Shown: in pieces, positions 43,316 through 53,408 of the stretch
Position numbering within the stretch: the stretch's first letter is position 1
Layout: each line of letters begins with the position of its first letter
NCBI RefSeq assembly: GCF_014196505.1
Contig: NZ_JACIDW010000009.1
Coordinates: 1 to 64,000 of the forward strand
DNA: 64,000 bases
Source: Rhizobium metallidurans
Lineage (GTDB): Bacteria > Pseudomonadota > Alphaproteobacteria > Rhizobiales > Rhizobiaceae
Reading direction: 5' to 3'
Program-made: the position numbers and the translations under genes
The notes under the pieces: generated by a model
What the model was told of the DNA's origin: nothing
Databases searched by the model: none
Seen by the model: only the letters and a program-made list of their open reading frames with translations

Positions 43316-44911
43316 CTACATGCGAAACAGGCCGAACCGGGCGCGCTCCGGTATCGGTGCATTGAGCGTGGTCGCGAAGGCCAGCCCGAGCACATCGCGC
43401 GTCTGAGCCGGGTCGATGATGCCGTCGTCCCATAGTCTCGCGGTGGCGTAGTAAGGATTGCCCTCGTCCTCGTATTTCTGTCGGATGGGCGCCTTGAATG
43501 CTTCCGCCTGCTCGGCGCTCCAGCTCTCGGCATCGCGATGCACGGTCGCCAGAACGGAAGCGGCCTGCTCACCGCCCATGACGGAGATGCGGGTATTCGG
43601 CCAGCTGAACAGGAAGCGCGGCTGATAGGCGCGGCCGCACATGCCGTAATTGCCCGCACCGAAGCTGCCGCCGATCAGCACCGTTATCTTCGGTACCGAT
43701 GCCGTCGCCACCGCCGTCACGAGTTTTGCGCCGTTCTTGGCGATCCCCTCGGCTTCATATTTCCCGCCGACCATGAAGCCGGAGATATTCTGCAGGAAAA
43801 GCAGCGGTATGCGCCGCTGGCAGGCAAGCTCGATGAAGTGGGCGCCCTTCAGCGCGCTTTCGGAGAAAAGCACGCCATTATTGGCGAGAATGGCGACAGG
43901 GATACCCCAGATTCGCGCGAAGCCGCAGACCAGCGTGGTGCCATAGAGCGCCTTGAACTCCTGTAACTCCGAGCCGTCGACAATACGGGCGATGACCTCG
44001 CGGACGTCGTAAGGCGTGCGGACGTCTCGCGGCACGATGCTGTAGAGCTCTTCCGGATCGAACTTCGGTGGCCGCGGCTCAGCCACGTCGATATCGATCC
44101 GTTTCGGGCGGTTAAGCGTGGCGACGATGTCGCGAACGATCAGAAGCGCATGCTCGTCACTCTCGGCGACATGGTCGACGACGCCGGATTTCCGGCCATG
44201 CGTATCGGCGCCGCCGAGCTCCTCGGCCGATATGATCTCACCGGTCGCTGCTTTGACGAGCGGCGGCCCGGCGAGGAAGATTGTTCCCTGGTTGCGCACG
44301 ATGACGGTTTCGTCGGACATTGCAGGCACATAGGCCCCGCCCGCGGTGCAGCTGCCCATGACGCAGGTGATCTGGGCGATGCCCGCCGCCGACATTTGCG
44401 CCTGATTGTAGAAGATGCGGCCGAAATGTTCGCGATCCGGAAAGACCTCCGCCTGATGCGGCAGATTGGCGCCGCCCGAATCCACGAGATAGATACAGGC
44501 AAGCCGGTTCTCCCAGGCAATTTCCTGCGCCCGCAGATGCTTTTTTACAGTCATCGGGAAATAGGCGCCGCCCTTTACCGTCGGATCGTGCGCCACGATC
44601 ATGCACTCGACGCCCGAGACGCGGCCGATGCCGGCGATCATGCCCGCCCCGGGCGCCTCGTCGTCGTACATGCCGTTGGCGGCCAACTGTCCGATCTCGA
44701 GAAACGGCGAGCCGGGATCAAGCAGGCGCTGAACGCGGTCACGCGGAAGCAGCTTGCCGCGTTCGACATGCCGCTCGCGATGTTTTTCGGAGCCGCCACG
44801 GGCCGCCTGCGCCACCTTGGAGCGGAGCGCCTCGACCAGAGCCAGATTGTGCGCCTTGTTGGCGGCCAACGCCTGCGAGCCGAGATCGAGCATCGTCTGC
44901 AGCTCCGGCAT
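43316..44911 (-). CDS. acyl-CoA carboxylase carboxyltransferase subunit (MCC beta-like)
   Basis: This 531-residue beta subunit moves CO2 from biotin to an acyl-CoA. Typical parts include [20 protein letters not shown], the oxyanion segment [16 protein letters not shown] and the second-domain [20 protein letters not shown], the last typical of methylcrotonyl/geranyl-CoA carboxylases rather than propionyl enzymes. The length is normal. The start codon touches the stop of the acyl-CoA dehydrogenase gene by one base. Confidence 0.88.
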   Translation of the reverse strand: MPELQTMLDLGSQALAANKAHNLALVEALRSKVAQAARGGSEKHRERHVERGKLLPRDRVQRLLDPGSPFLEIGQLAANGMYDDEAPGAGMIAGIGRVSGVECMIVAHDPTVKGGAYFPMTVKKHLRAQEIAWENRLACIYLVDSGGANLPHQAEVFPDREHFGRIFYNQAQMSAAGIAQITCVMGSCTAGGAYVPAMSDETVIVRNQGTIFLAGPPLVKAATGEIISAEELGGADTHGRKSGVVDHVAESDEHALLIVRDIVATLNRPKRIDIDVAEPRPPKFDPEELYSIVPRDVRTPYDVREVIARIVDGSELQEFKALYGTTLVCGFARIWGIPVAILANNGVLFSESALKGAHFIELACQRRIPLLFLQNISGFMVGGKYEAEGIAKNGAKLVTAVATASVPKITVLIGGSFGAGNYGMCGRAYQPRFLFSWPNTRISVMGGEQAASVLATVHRDAESWSAEQAEAFKAPIRQKYEDEGNPYYATARLWDDGIIDPAQTRDVLGLAFATTLNAPIPERARFGLFRM

Positions 44912-46074
44912 CAGCCTCTCCCTTCGTCGCCGATGACTTCACGTCCGATTAGCATGCGGCGCACTTCGTTGGTGCCGGCGCCGATGTCGAGCAGCTTCGA
45001 ATCCCGCCAATAGCGCTCCACCGGCCAGTCCTTGGTATATCCGGCGCCGCCCAGCGCCTGGACCGCCTGCTCGGCCACTCTGACCGCGCTTTCCGACGCA
45101 TAGAGAATGGCACCTGCCGCATCATGCCGCGTCGTCTTGCCGGCATCGCAGGCCCTCGCCACTGCGTAAACGTAGGCGCGAGCCGAATTCAGCGCCACGA
45201 CCATGTCCGCCACCTTTGCCTGAATCAGCTGGAAGCTGCCGATCGGCGTTCCGAACTGCTTGCGCTCTCTCACATAGGGAAGGACGACATCCAGGCAGGC
45301 CTGCATGATGCCGAGCTGAATCCCGGACAGCACGACGCGCTCATAGTCGAGGCCGGACATCAGCACCTTGACGCCCCCGTTCAGCGGGCCCATGACGTTT
45401 TCGTCGGGCACGAAGCAGTCATCGAAGACCAATTCCGCCGTCGGCGATCCACGCATGCCGACCTTGTCGATCTTCTGCCCGATGGAAAAACCTTTGAAGC
45501 CTTTTTCGACCAGAAAGGCGGTGATGCCCTTCGAGCCGCCATCTGGCACGGTCTTGGCATAGACGACCAAGGTCTCCGCGTAAGGCGCGTTCGTGATCCA
45601 GAATTTGGTCCCGTTCAGCCGATAACCGCCGGCGACTCTTTCGGCGCAGAGGCGCATCGATACGACGTCCGAGCCCGCTCCCGCCTCCGACATCGCAAGA
45701 CTGCCCACGTGTTCACCGGATATCAGCGCCGGAAGGTATCGCTGTTTCTGCTCGGCCGATCCCCAGCGCGAAATCTGGTTGATGCACAGATTGGAGTGAG
45801 CGCCGTAGGACAGGCCGACCGATGCCGATGCTCTGCTGATCTCCTCGCAGGCGACGACATGTTCGAGGTAGCCGAGCCCAAGGCCGCCGTCATCCTCATG
45901 CACGGTCACGCCATGAAGACCGAGCGCGCCCATCTCTGGCCAGATCTCGACCGGGAACCAGTCTTCCGCGTCTATCCTCGCCGCAAGCGGCGCAATGCGA
46001 TTGGTCGCAAACCGATGCGTCGTCTCACGGATTGCCTCCGCCATTTCGGAAAGCCCGAAATCCAACTCCAGCAT
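44911..46074 (-). CDS. acyl-CoA dehydrogenase (isovaleryl-CoA dehydrogenase-like)
   Basis: This 387-residue FAD enzyme has the N-terminal helical domain, FAD-binding [17 protein letters not shown] and [15 protein letters not shown], and the C-terminal signature [20 protein letters not shown]. The base is probably the Glu in [12 protein letters not shown], the internal position used by isovaleryl-CoA dehydrogenase. It oxidises a short branched acyl-CoA and passes electrons to ETF. It heads the operon to the MCC-like carboxylase, MaoC and lyase genes, like LiuA in leucine breakdown. Confidence 0.87.
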   Translation of the reverse strand: MLELDFGLSEMAEAIRETTHRFATNRIAPLAARIDAEDWFPVEIWPEMGALGLHGVTVHEDDGGLGLGYLEHVVACEEISRASASVGLSYGAHSNLCINQISRWGSAEQKQRYLPALISGEHVGSLAMSEAGAGSDVVSMRLCAERVAGGYRLNGTKFWITNAPYAETLVVYAKTVPDGGSKGITAFLVEKGFKGFSIGQKIDKVGMRGSPTAELVFDDCFVPDENVMGPLNGGVKVLMSGLDYERVVLSGIQLGIMQACLDVVLPYVRERKQFGTPIGSFQLIQAKVADMVVALNSARAYVYAVARACDAGKTTRHDAAGAILYASESAVRVAEQAVQALGGAGYTKDWPVERYWRDSKLLDIGAGTNEVRRMLIGREVIGDEGRG

Positions 46075-46178
46075 GTCGCCAGTCCTCCCAGACTGCGGTC
46101 ATGCTAACGCGCGCAATGCGATTAGTAAAATCTGCCGTCGATCGCGCGGCAAGGCGGCCGCGGCATCGCCGGCTCGCG

Positions 46179-46850
46179 CTAGGACCTGGCGCGCTGCAGG
46201 GCCGCCAGAACGGAGCGTTCGGACCGCAGGAGATAGTCGTCGAGTTGGTTCGAGGCGGCTTCGATGTCGCCACGCTCAAAGGAGGCAAAGAGCGCGGCAT
46301 TTAGCGCGATGTAGGGTTCGTGAAGGTGCGCCGTATCCTCGAACCGCGCGAAGACCAGACGCAACTCCGCCAGGACGAGTTCGAAGCCGGCGCTCAAGCG
46401 GGGACTGTCGCAGAGGTCGACCATCGAGCGGTGAAACTCCATGTTGATGGTTCCGACCTGCCGCCAGTCGGCATTCGCCCGCGCCGCGCCCGTCCGCGCC
46501 AGCTGGTCCTTCATACGAGCCAGCGCCGGATGCCTGGGGGTCGCGGCCTGCACGGCGCCCTTTTGAATGACGCGCCGGACGCGGTAGATATCCACGACGC
46601 TCGCTTCGCCCGGGGTCGCGACGAAGACCCCCCGGTTGGGGATGTAGGTCAGCAGGTTCTGGCTCGTCAGCAGCCGAAAGACCTCGCGCAACGTATTGCG
46701 CGATATGCCAAAATGCGTCGCCATCTGCTGTTCGGAAAGCTTCGCGCCCGGCTGCAATTCGCCAGAGATCAGCATTCCCCTGATCTTGCCGGCGACATGT
46801 GCGGTCAGCGGCTGATCCTCGGTAAGGCCTTGCGGCGCGTCAATCATCAA
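46179..46850 (-). CDS. GntR-family regulator, FCD subfamily
   Basis: This 223-residue regulator has an N-terminal winged helix (VAGKIRGMLISGELQPGAKL, FGISRNTLREVFRLL) and a C-terminal all-helical FCD ligand domain with metal-site residues such as the His in NMEFHRSMVDL. It is divergent from pxpA and precedes the acyl-CoA operon on its own strand. Two palindromes at 46957-46993 between it and pxpA are likely its operators. The ligand may be a small organic acid, by inference. Confidence 0.86.
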   Translation of the reverse strand: MMIDAPQGLTEDQPLTAHVAGKIRGMLISGELQPGAKLSEQQMATHFGISRNTLREVFRLLTSQNLLTYIPNRGVFVATPGEASVVDIYRVRRVIQKGAVQAATPRHPALARMKDQLARTGAARANADWRQVGTINMEFHRSMVDLCDSPRLSAGFELVLAELRLVFARFEDTAHLHEPYIALNAALFASFERGDIEAASNQLDDYLLRSERSVLAALQRARS

Positions 46851-46956
46851 GATCTTATCCTCTCATGCATCCGGATTTGGGAGAACGGTACGAGCAAAGA
46901 TCTGTTATCCGTCGCAGCCGCGCATCGCATTCTCGAACCAAATCGCACGAATTCAT

Positions 46957-46969
46957 ATTGTTGAACAAT
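46957..46969. promoter_or_regulatory. candidate GntR operator 1 (ATTGTT-G-AACAAT)
   Basis: A perfect 6-bp inverted repeat around one base lies between the divergent GntR and pxpA genes. It shares the TTG-AACAA core with the second site and the centres lie about 23-24 bases apart (roughly two helical turns), as expected for two FCD-type GntR dimers. Confidence 0.6.
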
Positions 46970-46979
46970 AGCCATTGCG

Positions 46980-46993
46980 TTATTGAACAATAA
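46980..46993. promoter_or_regulatory. candidate GntR operator 2 (TTATTG-AA-CAATAA)
   Basis: A perfect 6-bp inverted repeat around AA lies about 35 bases before the pxpA start at 47028, where a bound repressor would block that promoter. It is similar to the first site at 46957-46969. Confidence 0.6.
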
Positions 46994-47027
46994 TCCGGGG
47001 CGCTCGAACTTTCAACGGAGATGGAAC

Positions 47028-47798
47028 ATGGCGGCAATCGACCTGAACAGCGATCTCGGCGAAGGCTTCGGCCCATGGCCGATGGGGGATGACGCCGCCA
47101 TGCTGGCGACGGTGACCAGCGCCAACATCGCCTGCGGCTTCCATGCCGGCGATCCCTCGGGAATTCTGACGGTGCTCAGGGAAGCGGCCCGGCGCGGCGT
47201 GGCCGTCGGCGCCCATATCGGCTACCGCGATCTCGTCGGCTTCGGTCGTCGCAACATGGACCCATCGAGCGCGGAACTCGTGGGCGACACGATCTACCAG
47301 ATCGGCGCGCTGCAGGGCCTCGCGAAGGCCGCGGGAACCAGGGTTCGCTACGTGAAGCCGCATGGCGCGCTCTATAACACCATCGCCCATGACGCCTGCC
47401 AGGCCGCCGATGTCATCGAAGGCATCAAGGCCATCGACCCGAACCTCGTGCTGATGGCTCTGGCCGGCGCGCCGATCGTCGCGCAGGCGCGCGAAGCCGG
47501 GCTGACCGTCGTTTGCGAGGCCTTCGCCGACCGCGCCTATAACGTCGACGGCAGCCTCGTCAGCCGTCGGCTAGCCGGCTCCGTCATCCATGACCCGCAA
47601 GCCGTCGCCGAGCGCGTGCTGCGCATGGTCAACGAGCAGCGCGTGGTGGCGATCGACGGAACCGAGGTCGCCCTCGATGCACAATCGATCTGCATCCACG
47701 GCGACACACCGGCCGCGGTGGCGATCGCGAGCACGCTGCGGCAGACGCTGGAAGCGGGCGGCGTCGAGCTCAAGTCCTTCGTCGACATGTTGTCATGA
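47028..47798 (+). CDS. pxpA: 5-oxoprolinase subunit A (LamB/YcsF family)
   Basis: This 256-residue cytosolic protein has the family opening [20 protein letters not shown], then [14 protein letters not shown] and [15 protein letters not shown], all conserved in LamB/YcsF proteins. It is the catalytic partner of PxpB and PxpC for 5-oxoproline hydrolysis. The start at 47028 follows CGGAG; the frame from 46983 lies over the operator. The pxpB and pxpC genes are 9-10 kb away with the acyl-CoA operon between them. It is co-directional with the DUF1989 gene that follows. Confidence 0.87.
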   Translation: MAAIDLNSDLGEGFGPWPMGDDAAMLATVTSANIACGFHAGDPSGILTVLREAARRGVAVGAHIGYRDLVGFGRRNMDPSSAELVGDTIYQIGALQGLAKAAGTRVRYVKPHGALYNTIAHDACQAADVIEGIKAIDPNLVLMALAGAPIVAQAREAGLTVVCEAFADRAYNVDGSLVSRRLAGSVIHDPQAVAERVLRMVNEQRVVAIDGTEVALDAQSICIHGDTPAAVAIASTLRQTLEAGGVELKSFVDMLS

Positions 47799-47997
47799 GC
47801 AAGCGCTCGGCTTTCGGTTTCGCCTGTATCGTCTTTGACGACCCCTGTTCCGAAGTGCCGATTTTCAAGAACCAAACGGCGGAACGCGTGGTGCCGAGAG
47901 CCGCCCGCGCACGGAGCCTGCCGTGCACCAGCAACACATTGGCCGCGCCGGCAGACTGACGCGGCAGACCACCCGTCATACCAGGAGAAAATCACGG

Positions 47998-48858
47998 ATG
48001 AAGCCTCAGCCGATTACCAGCGCACCGGAAGACGCGGCGAGCCGCAAGGCGATCAAGCCGGTCATCTGCTATCCCGTCGAGACACTGCCCCGCCCGGATC
48101 TTGCGGCATACCGCGCGCTGCGCGACGATCTGGAGTTCGTCGAGCGCGTGGTTGTGCCGCCGCGTGACGCTGCATGCTGGACCGTGCCGACGGGTCATTT
48201 CTGCCGCATCCTTTCAAGTGAAGGATCGCAGGTGGGTGATCTGAACCTCTTCAATGCCAACAATATCGAGGAACGGCTGTTCACCGGCAAGACCCGGGCG
48301 CTCAATGGCACGCATGTCGGCCTCGGCGACCAGCTCTTCTCCAACATGCCGTATCTGCGCCCGATCGCGACGATCACCCACGACACGCTCGACTGGTATG
48401 GCTTCGACGAATTCGGCGGCTCGGTGCACGACGTGATCGGCACGCGCTGCGATCCCTATACCCACAATCTGCTCAGCAATGGCGGCCAGTACCACCACTG
48501 CTGCCATTCCAATCTGACGCGCGCCTTCGCCGCCCGGACCGGCAAGTCCTTGCGGGAGGCAGGCACCTATATTCACGATGTGCTCAATGTCTTCATGTGC
48601 ACCGGCTTCACGCGCGACACCGGTCAGTATTTCATGAAGGCAAGTCCGGTTCGCCCCGGCGACTATCTCGAATTCTTCGCCGAGATCGACCTCCTCGGCT
48701 GCATGTCCGCCTGCCCCGGCGGCGATTGCTCCACCGAGCACTCCTCCGACACCGTCTCCTGCTATCCGCTGGTGGTCGAAATCTACAAGCCGGCACGTGC
48801 TCCGGCAGGCTGGAGCGCGCCCGCGATCAACGGCTACGACGGCACGCACGGGCTTTAG
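47998..48858 (+). CDS. DUF1989 protein (urea carboxylase-associated family)
   Basis: This 286-residue protein is of the DUF1989 family, often named urea carboxylase- or urea amidolyase-associated. Visible parts are RVVVPPRDAACWTVPTGHFC, GDLNLFNANNIEERLFTGKT, HDVIGTRCDPYTHNLLSNGG and the Cys-containing MSACPGGDCSTEHSSD near the C-terminus, which may bind metal. The start at 47998 has AGGAG at about 12 bases. It follows pxpA by 199 bases and shares its strand. Its function is unknown; an amidase-associated role is suggested by family context. Confidence 0.8.
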   Translation: MKPQPITSAPEDAASRKAIKPVICYPVETLPRPDLAAYRALRDDLEFVERVVVPPRDAACWTVPTGHFCRILSSEGSQVGDLNLFNANNIEERLFTGKTRALNGTHVGLGDQLFSNMPYLRPIATITHDTLDWYGFDEFGGSVHDVIGTRCDPYTHNLLSNGGQYHHCCHSNLTRAFAARTGKSLREAGTYIHDVLNVFMCTGFTRDTGQYFMKASPVRPGDYLEFFAEIDLLGCMSACPGGDCSTEHSSDTVSCYPLVVEIYKPARAPAGWSAPAINGYDGTHGL

Positions 48859-48879
48859 ACCGCGAAGCCACGCTAGAAA

Positions 48880-48919
48880 AAAAGGCTCCCGCGCGCATGG
48901 GCGCGGGAGCCTTTTTAGC
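48880..48919. terminator. bidirectional rho-independent terminator
   Basis: A perfect 15-bp inverted repeat with arms AAAAGGCTCCCGCGC (48880-48894) and GCGCGGGAGCCTTTT (48901-48915) encloses a 6-base loop. T-runs follow on both strands. It lies between the DUF1989 gene (+) and the chemoreceptor gene (-) and should stop both. Confidence 0.85.
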
Positions 48920-48958
48920 GCTGATCGGCCATATCCGCCGACCGACCGGAGAGCCTTG

Positions 48959-48987
48959 GACATGGCCCCGTTCGCCGGGGCCATGTC
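48959..48987 (-). terminator. second hairpin past the chemoreceptor gene
   Basis: GACATGGCCCCG (48959-48970) and CGGGGCCATGTC (48976-48987) form a 12-bp stem with a 5-base loop, 7 bases past the chemoreceptor stop. No T-run follows on the minus strand, so it may shield mRNA or act with the terminator at 48880. Confidence 0.45.
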
Positions 48988-48994
48988 GAGGGGA

Positions 48995-50929
48995 TCAAAA
49001 GTCTTCCCAGGCGGGCGCGGTCGCCACTGCGGCATTGCCACCCCTGAAGCTGGACGCCAAGCGCTGCGTCAGCGCCCGCGCCTTCGAAGGCACCGGACGC
49101 GATGCTTCGTTGGCGACGGCGATCGGCGCCTGGTTGCGGCCCTGCTCGAGCGTGAACTGGCCGAGAAGCGCGTCGAGCGCACTGGCTTCCTTCGCCAGGC
49201 TGTGGCTGGCCGCATTGGTCTCCTCGACCATGGCCGCGTTCTGCTGCGTGCCCTGGTCCATGCTGTTGACCGCCGTGTTGATCTCCTGAATGCCGGTCGA
49301 CTGCTCGCGGGCCGCCTTGACGATGGCGTTGACATGCGCGGTGATCTCGGTCACCTCGGCCTCGATCTGGACCAGTGCAGCACCGGTTTCGCCAACGAGA
49401 GCAACGCCGGTGTTGACCTGGTTTTCGGACGTGGTGATCAACAGCTTGATCTCCTTGGCGGCCTGCGCCGAACGCTGCGCCAGTTCGCGCACCTCCTGGG
49501 CGACAACCGCGAAACCCTTGCCGGCCTCGCCCGCGCGGGCGGCCTCGACGCCGGCGTTCAATGCCAAGAGGTTGGTCTGGAAGGCGATGTCATCGATGAC
49601 GCCGATGATGTTGCTGATCTCACCGGACGATTTGGCAATCTCGTTCATGGCCGAGACGGCGTTGCGCACGACGCTGCCCGATTTCTCGGCGCCGGACCGT
49701 GTGCGTTCGACGAGCACGCTTGCTTCCTCGGCCCGCTTGGTCGAATCGCGAACGGTCGTGGTGATCTGCTCCAGAGCTGCCGCGGTCTCTTCGAGCGACG
49801 CAGCCTGCTGCTCGGTCCGGCGTGCCAGATCGTCGGCGGCGGAGCGAATTTCGGCGGCGCCGGAATTGATGACGCCGGCATTCCTGCCAACCGCGACGAG
49901 CGCGGCCTGCAGCTTGTCGAGCGACATGTTGTAGCTGTTGCGCAGGGCATCCAGGTGCTCGACGAACGGCTTGGAAATGCGATACGAGACGTCGCCGTCG
50001 GCCAGGCGGCCGAGACCGAGCGCAAGTGCCTCGACGGCTTCCCGGGTATTCGCGGCGTCCTCTTCCTTCGCGAGTTCGCGCGCGTGGCGTTCGCGTTCGG
50101 ACAGCGAACGGCCCTCGTCGGCTTCGCGCTCCAGACGCGCACGCTCCAGCGCGTTGTCGCGGAAGATGGCGACGGCCGCGGCCATCTGCCCGACTTCGTC
50201 CTTGCGCTCCAGGCCAGGCGTCTCGCTTTCGGTATCTCCGGCCGCCAGTGCGCCCATGCGCTGACGCAGACGGTCGATCGGTGCGGTGATGCCGCGCGAA
50301 ACCACGAAAAGTCCAAGCAGGGTAATGGCGACGAGGGCAAGACCGAGCGCCGACAATCCGGTGATGATCGTCTTGTTGGTCGTTTCCTGTAGCTCGGCTG
50401 TGCCTTCCGACATCATCTTGATCAGCTGATCGTTGCCGCCTGCGAACATCGGCAGGATCGCCGTCAGTTCGGTGCCGGCGCGGCGCATCACGACGACGGC
50501 CTCGTCTCGCCTGCCCTCTTTGACGAGTGAGATCATCTGCTGGGCAAGTGCATCGAAGCCATTGACCGCGGTCAGCATGGCTTTCGCCGGCTCGGCTCTC
50601 GACTCCACAAGCTGCCCGACGGTCGCGATGCGCTCCTTCATCAGGGCGAAGTTGTCGTTGTAGATCTTGATCGATGCCGCGAACTCGGGAGACGAGGGAT
50701 CGTTGATCATCATCAAGCCGAGCTGGAAGCCGAGCTGCAGAAGGCCGCCCGTTGCTCTGGCGTTGAGCGTGGCGCCCATGCTTTCCTTCGACAGGAAGCT
50801 GGCGTAGCGGCTGTCCGCGCTTTTGAACTGTGTACTGACATAAGCAAGCCCGGCAATGGACGTGACGGCCATGAGGGCAATGACAGCGATGATTTTCGTG
50901 CGAATTTTAGCGTTTTGAAGAAAGCTCAT
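48995..50929 (-). CDS. methyl-accepting chemotaxis protein
   Basis: This 644-residue chemoreceptor has an N-terminal membrane helix (about 13-32, [20 protein letters not shown]), a periplasmic region to about 185, a second helix (about 190-213), a HAMP domain, and a second HAMP-like segment near [20 protein letters not shown]. The signalling domain includes [20 protein letters not shown]. It ends in AWEDF, fitting the xWxxF pentapeptide that recruits methylation enzymes. The ligand is unknown. Placement just before nasT could hint at nitrate sensing, but that is speculation. Confidence 0.88.
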   Translation of the reverse strand: MSFLQNAKIRTKIIAVIALMAVTSIAGLAYVSTQFKSADSRYASFLSKESMGATLNARATGGLLQLGFQLGLMMINDPSSPEFAASIKIYNDNFALMKERIATVGQLVESRAEPAKAMLTAVNGFDALAQQMISLVKEGRRDEAVVVMRRAGTELTAILPMFAGGNDQLIKMMSEGTAELQETTNKTIITGLSALGLALVAITLLGLFVVSRGITAPIDRLRQRMGALAAGDTESETPGLERKDEVGQMAAAVAIFRDNALERARLEREADEGRSLSERERHARELAKEEDAANTREAVEALALGLGRLADGDVSYRISKPFVEHLDALRNSYNMSLDKLQAALVAVGRNAGVINSGAAEIRSAADDLARRTEQQAASLEETAAALEQITTTVRDSTKRAEEASVLVERTRSGAEKSGSVVRNAVSAMNEIAKSSGEISNIIGVIDDIAFQTNLLALNAGVEAARAGEAGKGFAVVAQEVRELAQRSAQAAKEIKLLITTSENQVNTGVALVGETGAALVQIEAEVTEITAHVNAIVKAAREQSTGIQEINTAVNSMDQGTQQNAAMVEETNAASHSLAKEASALDALLGQFTLEQGRNQAPIAVANEASRPVPSKARALTQRLASSFRGGNAAVATAPAWEDF

Positions 50930-51321
50930 TGGAGACCTGACGGGTGGTCGGCCGGCCGCGCATTACCGACGTGCGGACATCTACCGAAGCGTGATGGGTC
51001 ATTGGCAGTGGAACCCCACCCTCATGGCGAGTAACTCCTCCCAGAACTACCGCCGACACTTGTCATACCATTAGCTTACAGAACCATTAAAATTCGAACG
51101 ATTGTTTCTTAACCATAAGATTTCAATAGGCAATTCGATTGCTAATGTAGCGCATGATTGAGTGACTAAGTCTGGAAAGGATATCCAGGGCGACCACGCT
51201 GAAAATCTCCGTGCAATCGCACATATTTTGTGCAACTCAATATTTGCTTGATTTTTCGGCCAATCTCGCGCATTTCAGCGGAGGAAATTCGACGCCCTCC
51301 TGAACGGAATGCTGACTGCCG
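50930..51321. other. 392-base gap before nasT, with one candidate NtrC box
   Basis: This gap separates the chemoreceptor (minus) from nasT (plus). It is AT-rich near 51060-51250. Besides the site at 51219-51233 I see no gene. No full sigma-54 promoter was found here. Confidence 0.4.
51219..51233. promoter_or_regulatory. candidate NtrC binding site (GCAC-N7-GTGC)
   Basis: GCACATATTTTGTGC matches the NtrC consensus GCAC-N7-GTGC exactly. It lies about 90 bases before the nasT start, fitting nitrogen control of the locus. A matching sigma-54 promoter is not evident between it and nasT. Confidence 0.5.
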
Positions 51322-51924
51322 GTGGCACCATCTCAACCTGCCAAGCCCAGCCTGAATGTGCTGGTTATCGACGAGAACAGCATTCGAGCCTCCATCATCG
51401 AACTGGGGCTGCGCGAGGCCGGGTATCAACGGGTGACCGTCGTCAACGACATGAATGGCCTGGCGCGGCGCATCGAGGAGGTCAACCCCGATGTCATCGT
51501 CATCGATATCGAGAACCCCAATCGCGACATGCTCGAGAGCATCTTCCAGATCTCCCGCGCCGTGGCGCGGCCGATCGCGATGTTCGTCGACAAATCCGAC
51601 GAGGATTCCATCATTGCCGCCGTCGATGCCGGCGTATCGGCCTATATTGTCGATGGCCTGAAGAAGGAGCGGGTGAAACCGATCCTGGAGATGGCCGTCA
51701 GCCGTTTCAACGCCTTCAACCGCCTGCAGCGCGAACTGGCCGATGCCAAGTCGGCGCTGGAGGAGCGCAAGATCATCGACCGCGCCAAGGGTATTCTGAT
51801 GAAGATGCGCGGACTGTCGGAAGACGAGGCCTTCGCGCTTCTGCGCCAGACCGCCATGAACGAGAAGAAGAAGATCGCCGACATCGCCCAGAGCGTCATC
51901 ACGGCCGCCGGGCTGTTGATGTGA
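51322..51924 (+). CDS. nasT: NasT-type ANTAR response regulator (transcription antiterminator)
   Basis: This 200-residue RNA-binding regulator has a receiver-like domain (about 10-125, LNVLVIDENSIRASIIELGL) and a C-terminal ANTAR helical domain (about 135-195, IIDRAKGILMKMRGLSEDEA). NasT binds a two-hairpin leader RNA and allows read-through of the nas terminator when released by NasS. It starts with GTG at 51322 and no strong ribosome site is visible. nasS follows after 43 bases. The likely target is the leader before nrtA. Confidence 0.88.
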   Translation: MAPSQPAKPSLNVLVIDENSIRASIIELGLREAGYQRVTVVNDMNGLARRIEEVNPDVIVIDIENPNRDMLESIFQISRAVARPIAMFVDKSDEDSIIAAVDAGVSAYIVDGLKKERVKPILEMAVSRFNAFNRLQRELADAKSALEERKIIDRAKGILMKMRGLSEDEAFALLRQTAMNEKKKIADIAQSVITAAGLLM

Positions 51925-51967
51925 GTGCCGGCGCCTATCATATGCTTGATGTCCGGAGGAAACCGGG

Positions 51968-53248
51968 ATGGACAAGATCATGACCGACAATGCCAGCGGT
52001 AGCCTTGCCGCACCGACAAGCACCGCTGCCGAAGGCTCGAGAACGCTGCGCGCCGGCTTCATCCCGCTTGTCGATGCCTCGGTCCTGATCGCGGCGGCGG
52101 AATTCGGCTTCGCGGCCAAGGAGGGGCTGACGCTCGACCTCGTCAAGGACGTCTCCTGGGCCAATGTTCGCGACCGCCTGGCGTTTCGCCAATTCGACAT
52201 CGCCCATATGCTGTCACCCATGCCGGTTGCCTCGGCGCTCGCGCTCGGTTCCAACCCGTCGCCGACGATCACGCCATTCTCGCTTGGGCGCGGCGGCAAT
52301 GCGATCACCTTGTCGACGGCGCTGTTCGAGCGGATGCAGCAGGCGGCGAGGCTTGCCGAGATGCCGAGCGCGCTCGAGAGCGCGCGTGCGCTGGCGATGG
52401 TCCTGGGAGAGATGAAGGCGCGAGGCGAGCCGACGCCGACGCTGGGCATGACCTATCCCTTCTCCTCGCACAATTACGAGTTCCGCTATTGGCTCGCAGC
52501 GGGCGGCATCGACCCCGACAATGACGTGAGACTTGTCGTGGTCCCGCCACCCTTGACCTCGGACGCGCTCGCCGCCGGCGCCATCGATGGCTTCTGCGTC
52601 GGCGCGCCATGGAACATGATCGCCTCCGAGCGCGGTGTGGGTCGCATCGTCGCCGCGAAGCAGGATATCTGGCCCTCGGCACCGGAAAAGGTCATCGGCA
52701 TGCGCCCTGATTGGGCGGATGCCAATCGCGATACCGTTTCCAGGCTGATCGTTGCGCTCGATAGAGCCGCCCGCTGGTGCGACCGAGTCGAAAACCATGA
52801 CGCGCTGTCGCAGGCGCTCGCCGATCCGCGCTACATCGCCGCGCCCGTCGAGATCATCCGGCATGTGCTGGCGGGCGAATTCAGCCTTGATGCCAAGGGC
52901 AACCGCCGCGTGATCGACGACTACTTTCTTTTCCACGGCCGCTCCGCCAACTATCCGCGCCCCAGCCAGGCGCTCTGGATCTACAGCCAGATGGTGCGCT
53001 GGGGGCAGGCCGAAATGTCGCTGAACAACGCCAGGGCAGCGGCCTCCGCCTATCGCCCCGATCTCTACCGGGCAGCACTCGGCCCGGATAGCGCCCCTGC
53101 GGATGCCGACATCCGCATCGAGGGAGACACGGACGGAGACCGTTTCATGGACGGTCATGTCTTTGATCCGTCGCGGTTCGCGGACTATGTTTCGGGCTTC
53201 GCTGTCCGTAGCGTTCAATCGCCACCGAAGGGCTCTGACGACCACTGA
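51968..53248 (+). CDS. nasS: NasS nitrate/nitrite sensor (NrtA-like, cytosolic)
   Basis: This 426-residue protein is similar to the NrtA/CmpA binding proteins (LRAGFIPLVDASVLIAAAEF, FRYWLAAGGIDPDNDVRLVV, GFCVGAPWN) but has no signal peptide; its first 27 residues are hydrophilic. That marks it as NasS, the cytosolic sensor that holds NasT inactive without nitrate or nitrite. It is 43 bases after nasT. The start at 51968 follows GAGGAAACCGGG. The true transporter binding protein is the next gene but carries a Tat signal. Confidence 0.87.
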   Translation: MDKIMTDNASGSLAAPTSTAAEGSRTLRAGFIPLVDASVLIAAAEFGFAAKEGLTLDLVKDVSWANVRDRLAFRQFDIAHMLSPMPVASALALGSNPSPTITPFSLGRGGNAITLSTALFERMQQAARLAEMPSALESARALAMVLGEMKARGEPTPTLGMTYPFSSHNYEFRYWLAAGGIDPDNDVRLVVVPPPLTSDALAAGAIDGFCVGAPWNMIASERGVGRIVAAKQDIWPSAPEKVIGMRPDWADANRDTVSRLIVALDRAARWCDRVENHDALSQALADPRYIAAPVEIIRHVLAGEFSLDAKGNRRVIDDYFLFHGRSANYPRPSQALWIYSQMVRWGQAEMSLNNARAAASAYRPDLYRAALGPDSAPADADIRIEGDTDGDRFMDGHVFDPSRFADYVSGFAVRSVQSPPKGSDDH

Positions 53249-53262
53249 TCGATTGCTGCCAT

Positions 53263-53277
53263 GCACAAATAGCTTGC
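53263..53277. promoter_or_regulatory. imperfect NtrC-like site (GCAC-N7-TTGC)
   Basis: GCACAAATAGCTTGC matches the NtrC consensus at 7 of 8 defined bases. It is about 145 bases before the sigma-54 promoter at 53409, a usual distance for an enhancer. Confidence 0.35.
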
Positions 53278-53408
53278 ACTTGGAAATGCCGTCACGATGG
53301 CATTCGCACAAAACATCGCCACGGGAAAACCGGGGTGAAAAATTAAGCAGATAAGCATCTGCCGATTTTACGTTTTAGTTTCAATCACATAAAATCGCAT
53401 TTTAGAAC

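Noticed and set aside
46103..46130. imperfect inverted repeat with CTAA/TTAG ends before the acyl-CoA dehydrogenase gene
   Set aside because: Only short ends match and the arms differ by a one-base bulge, so it is too weak to call an operator.
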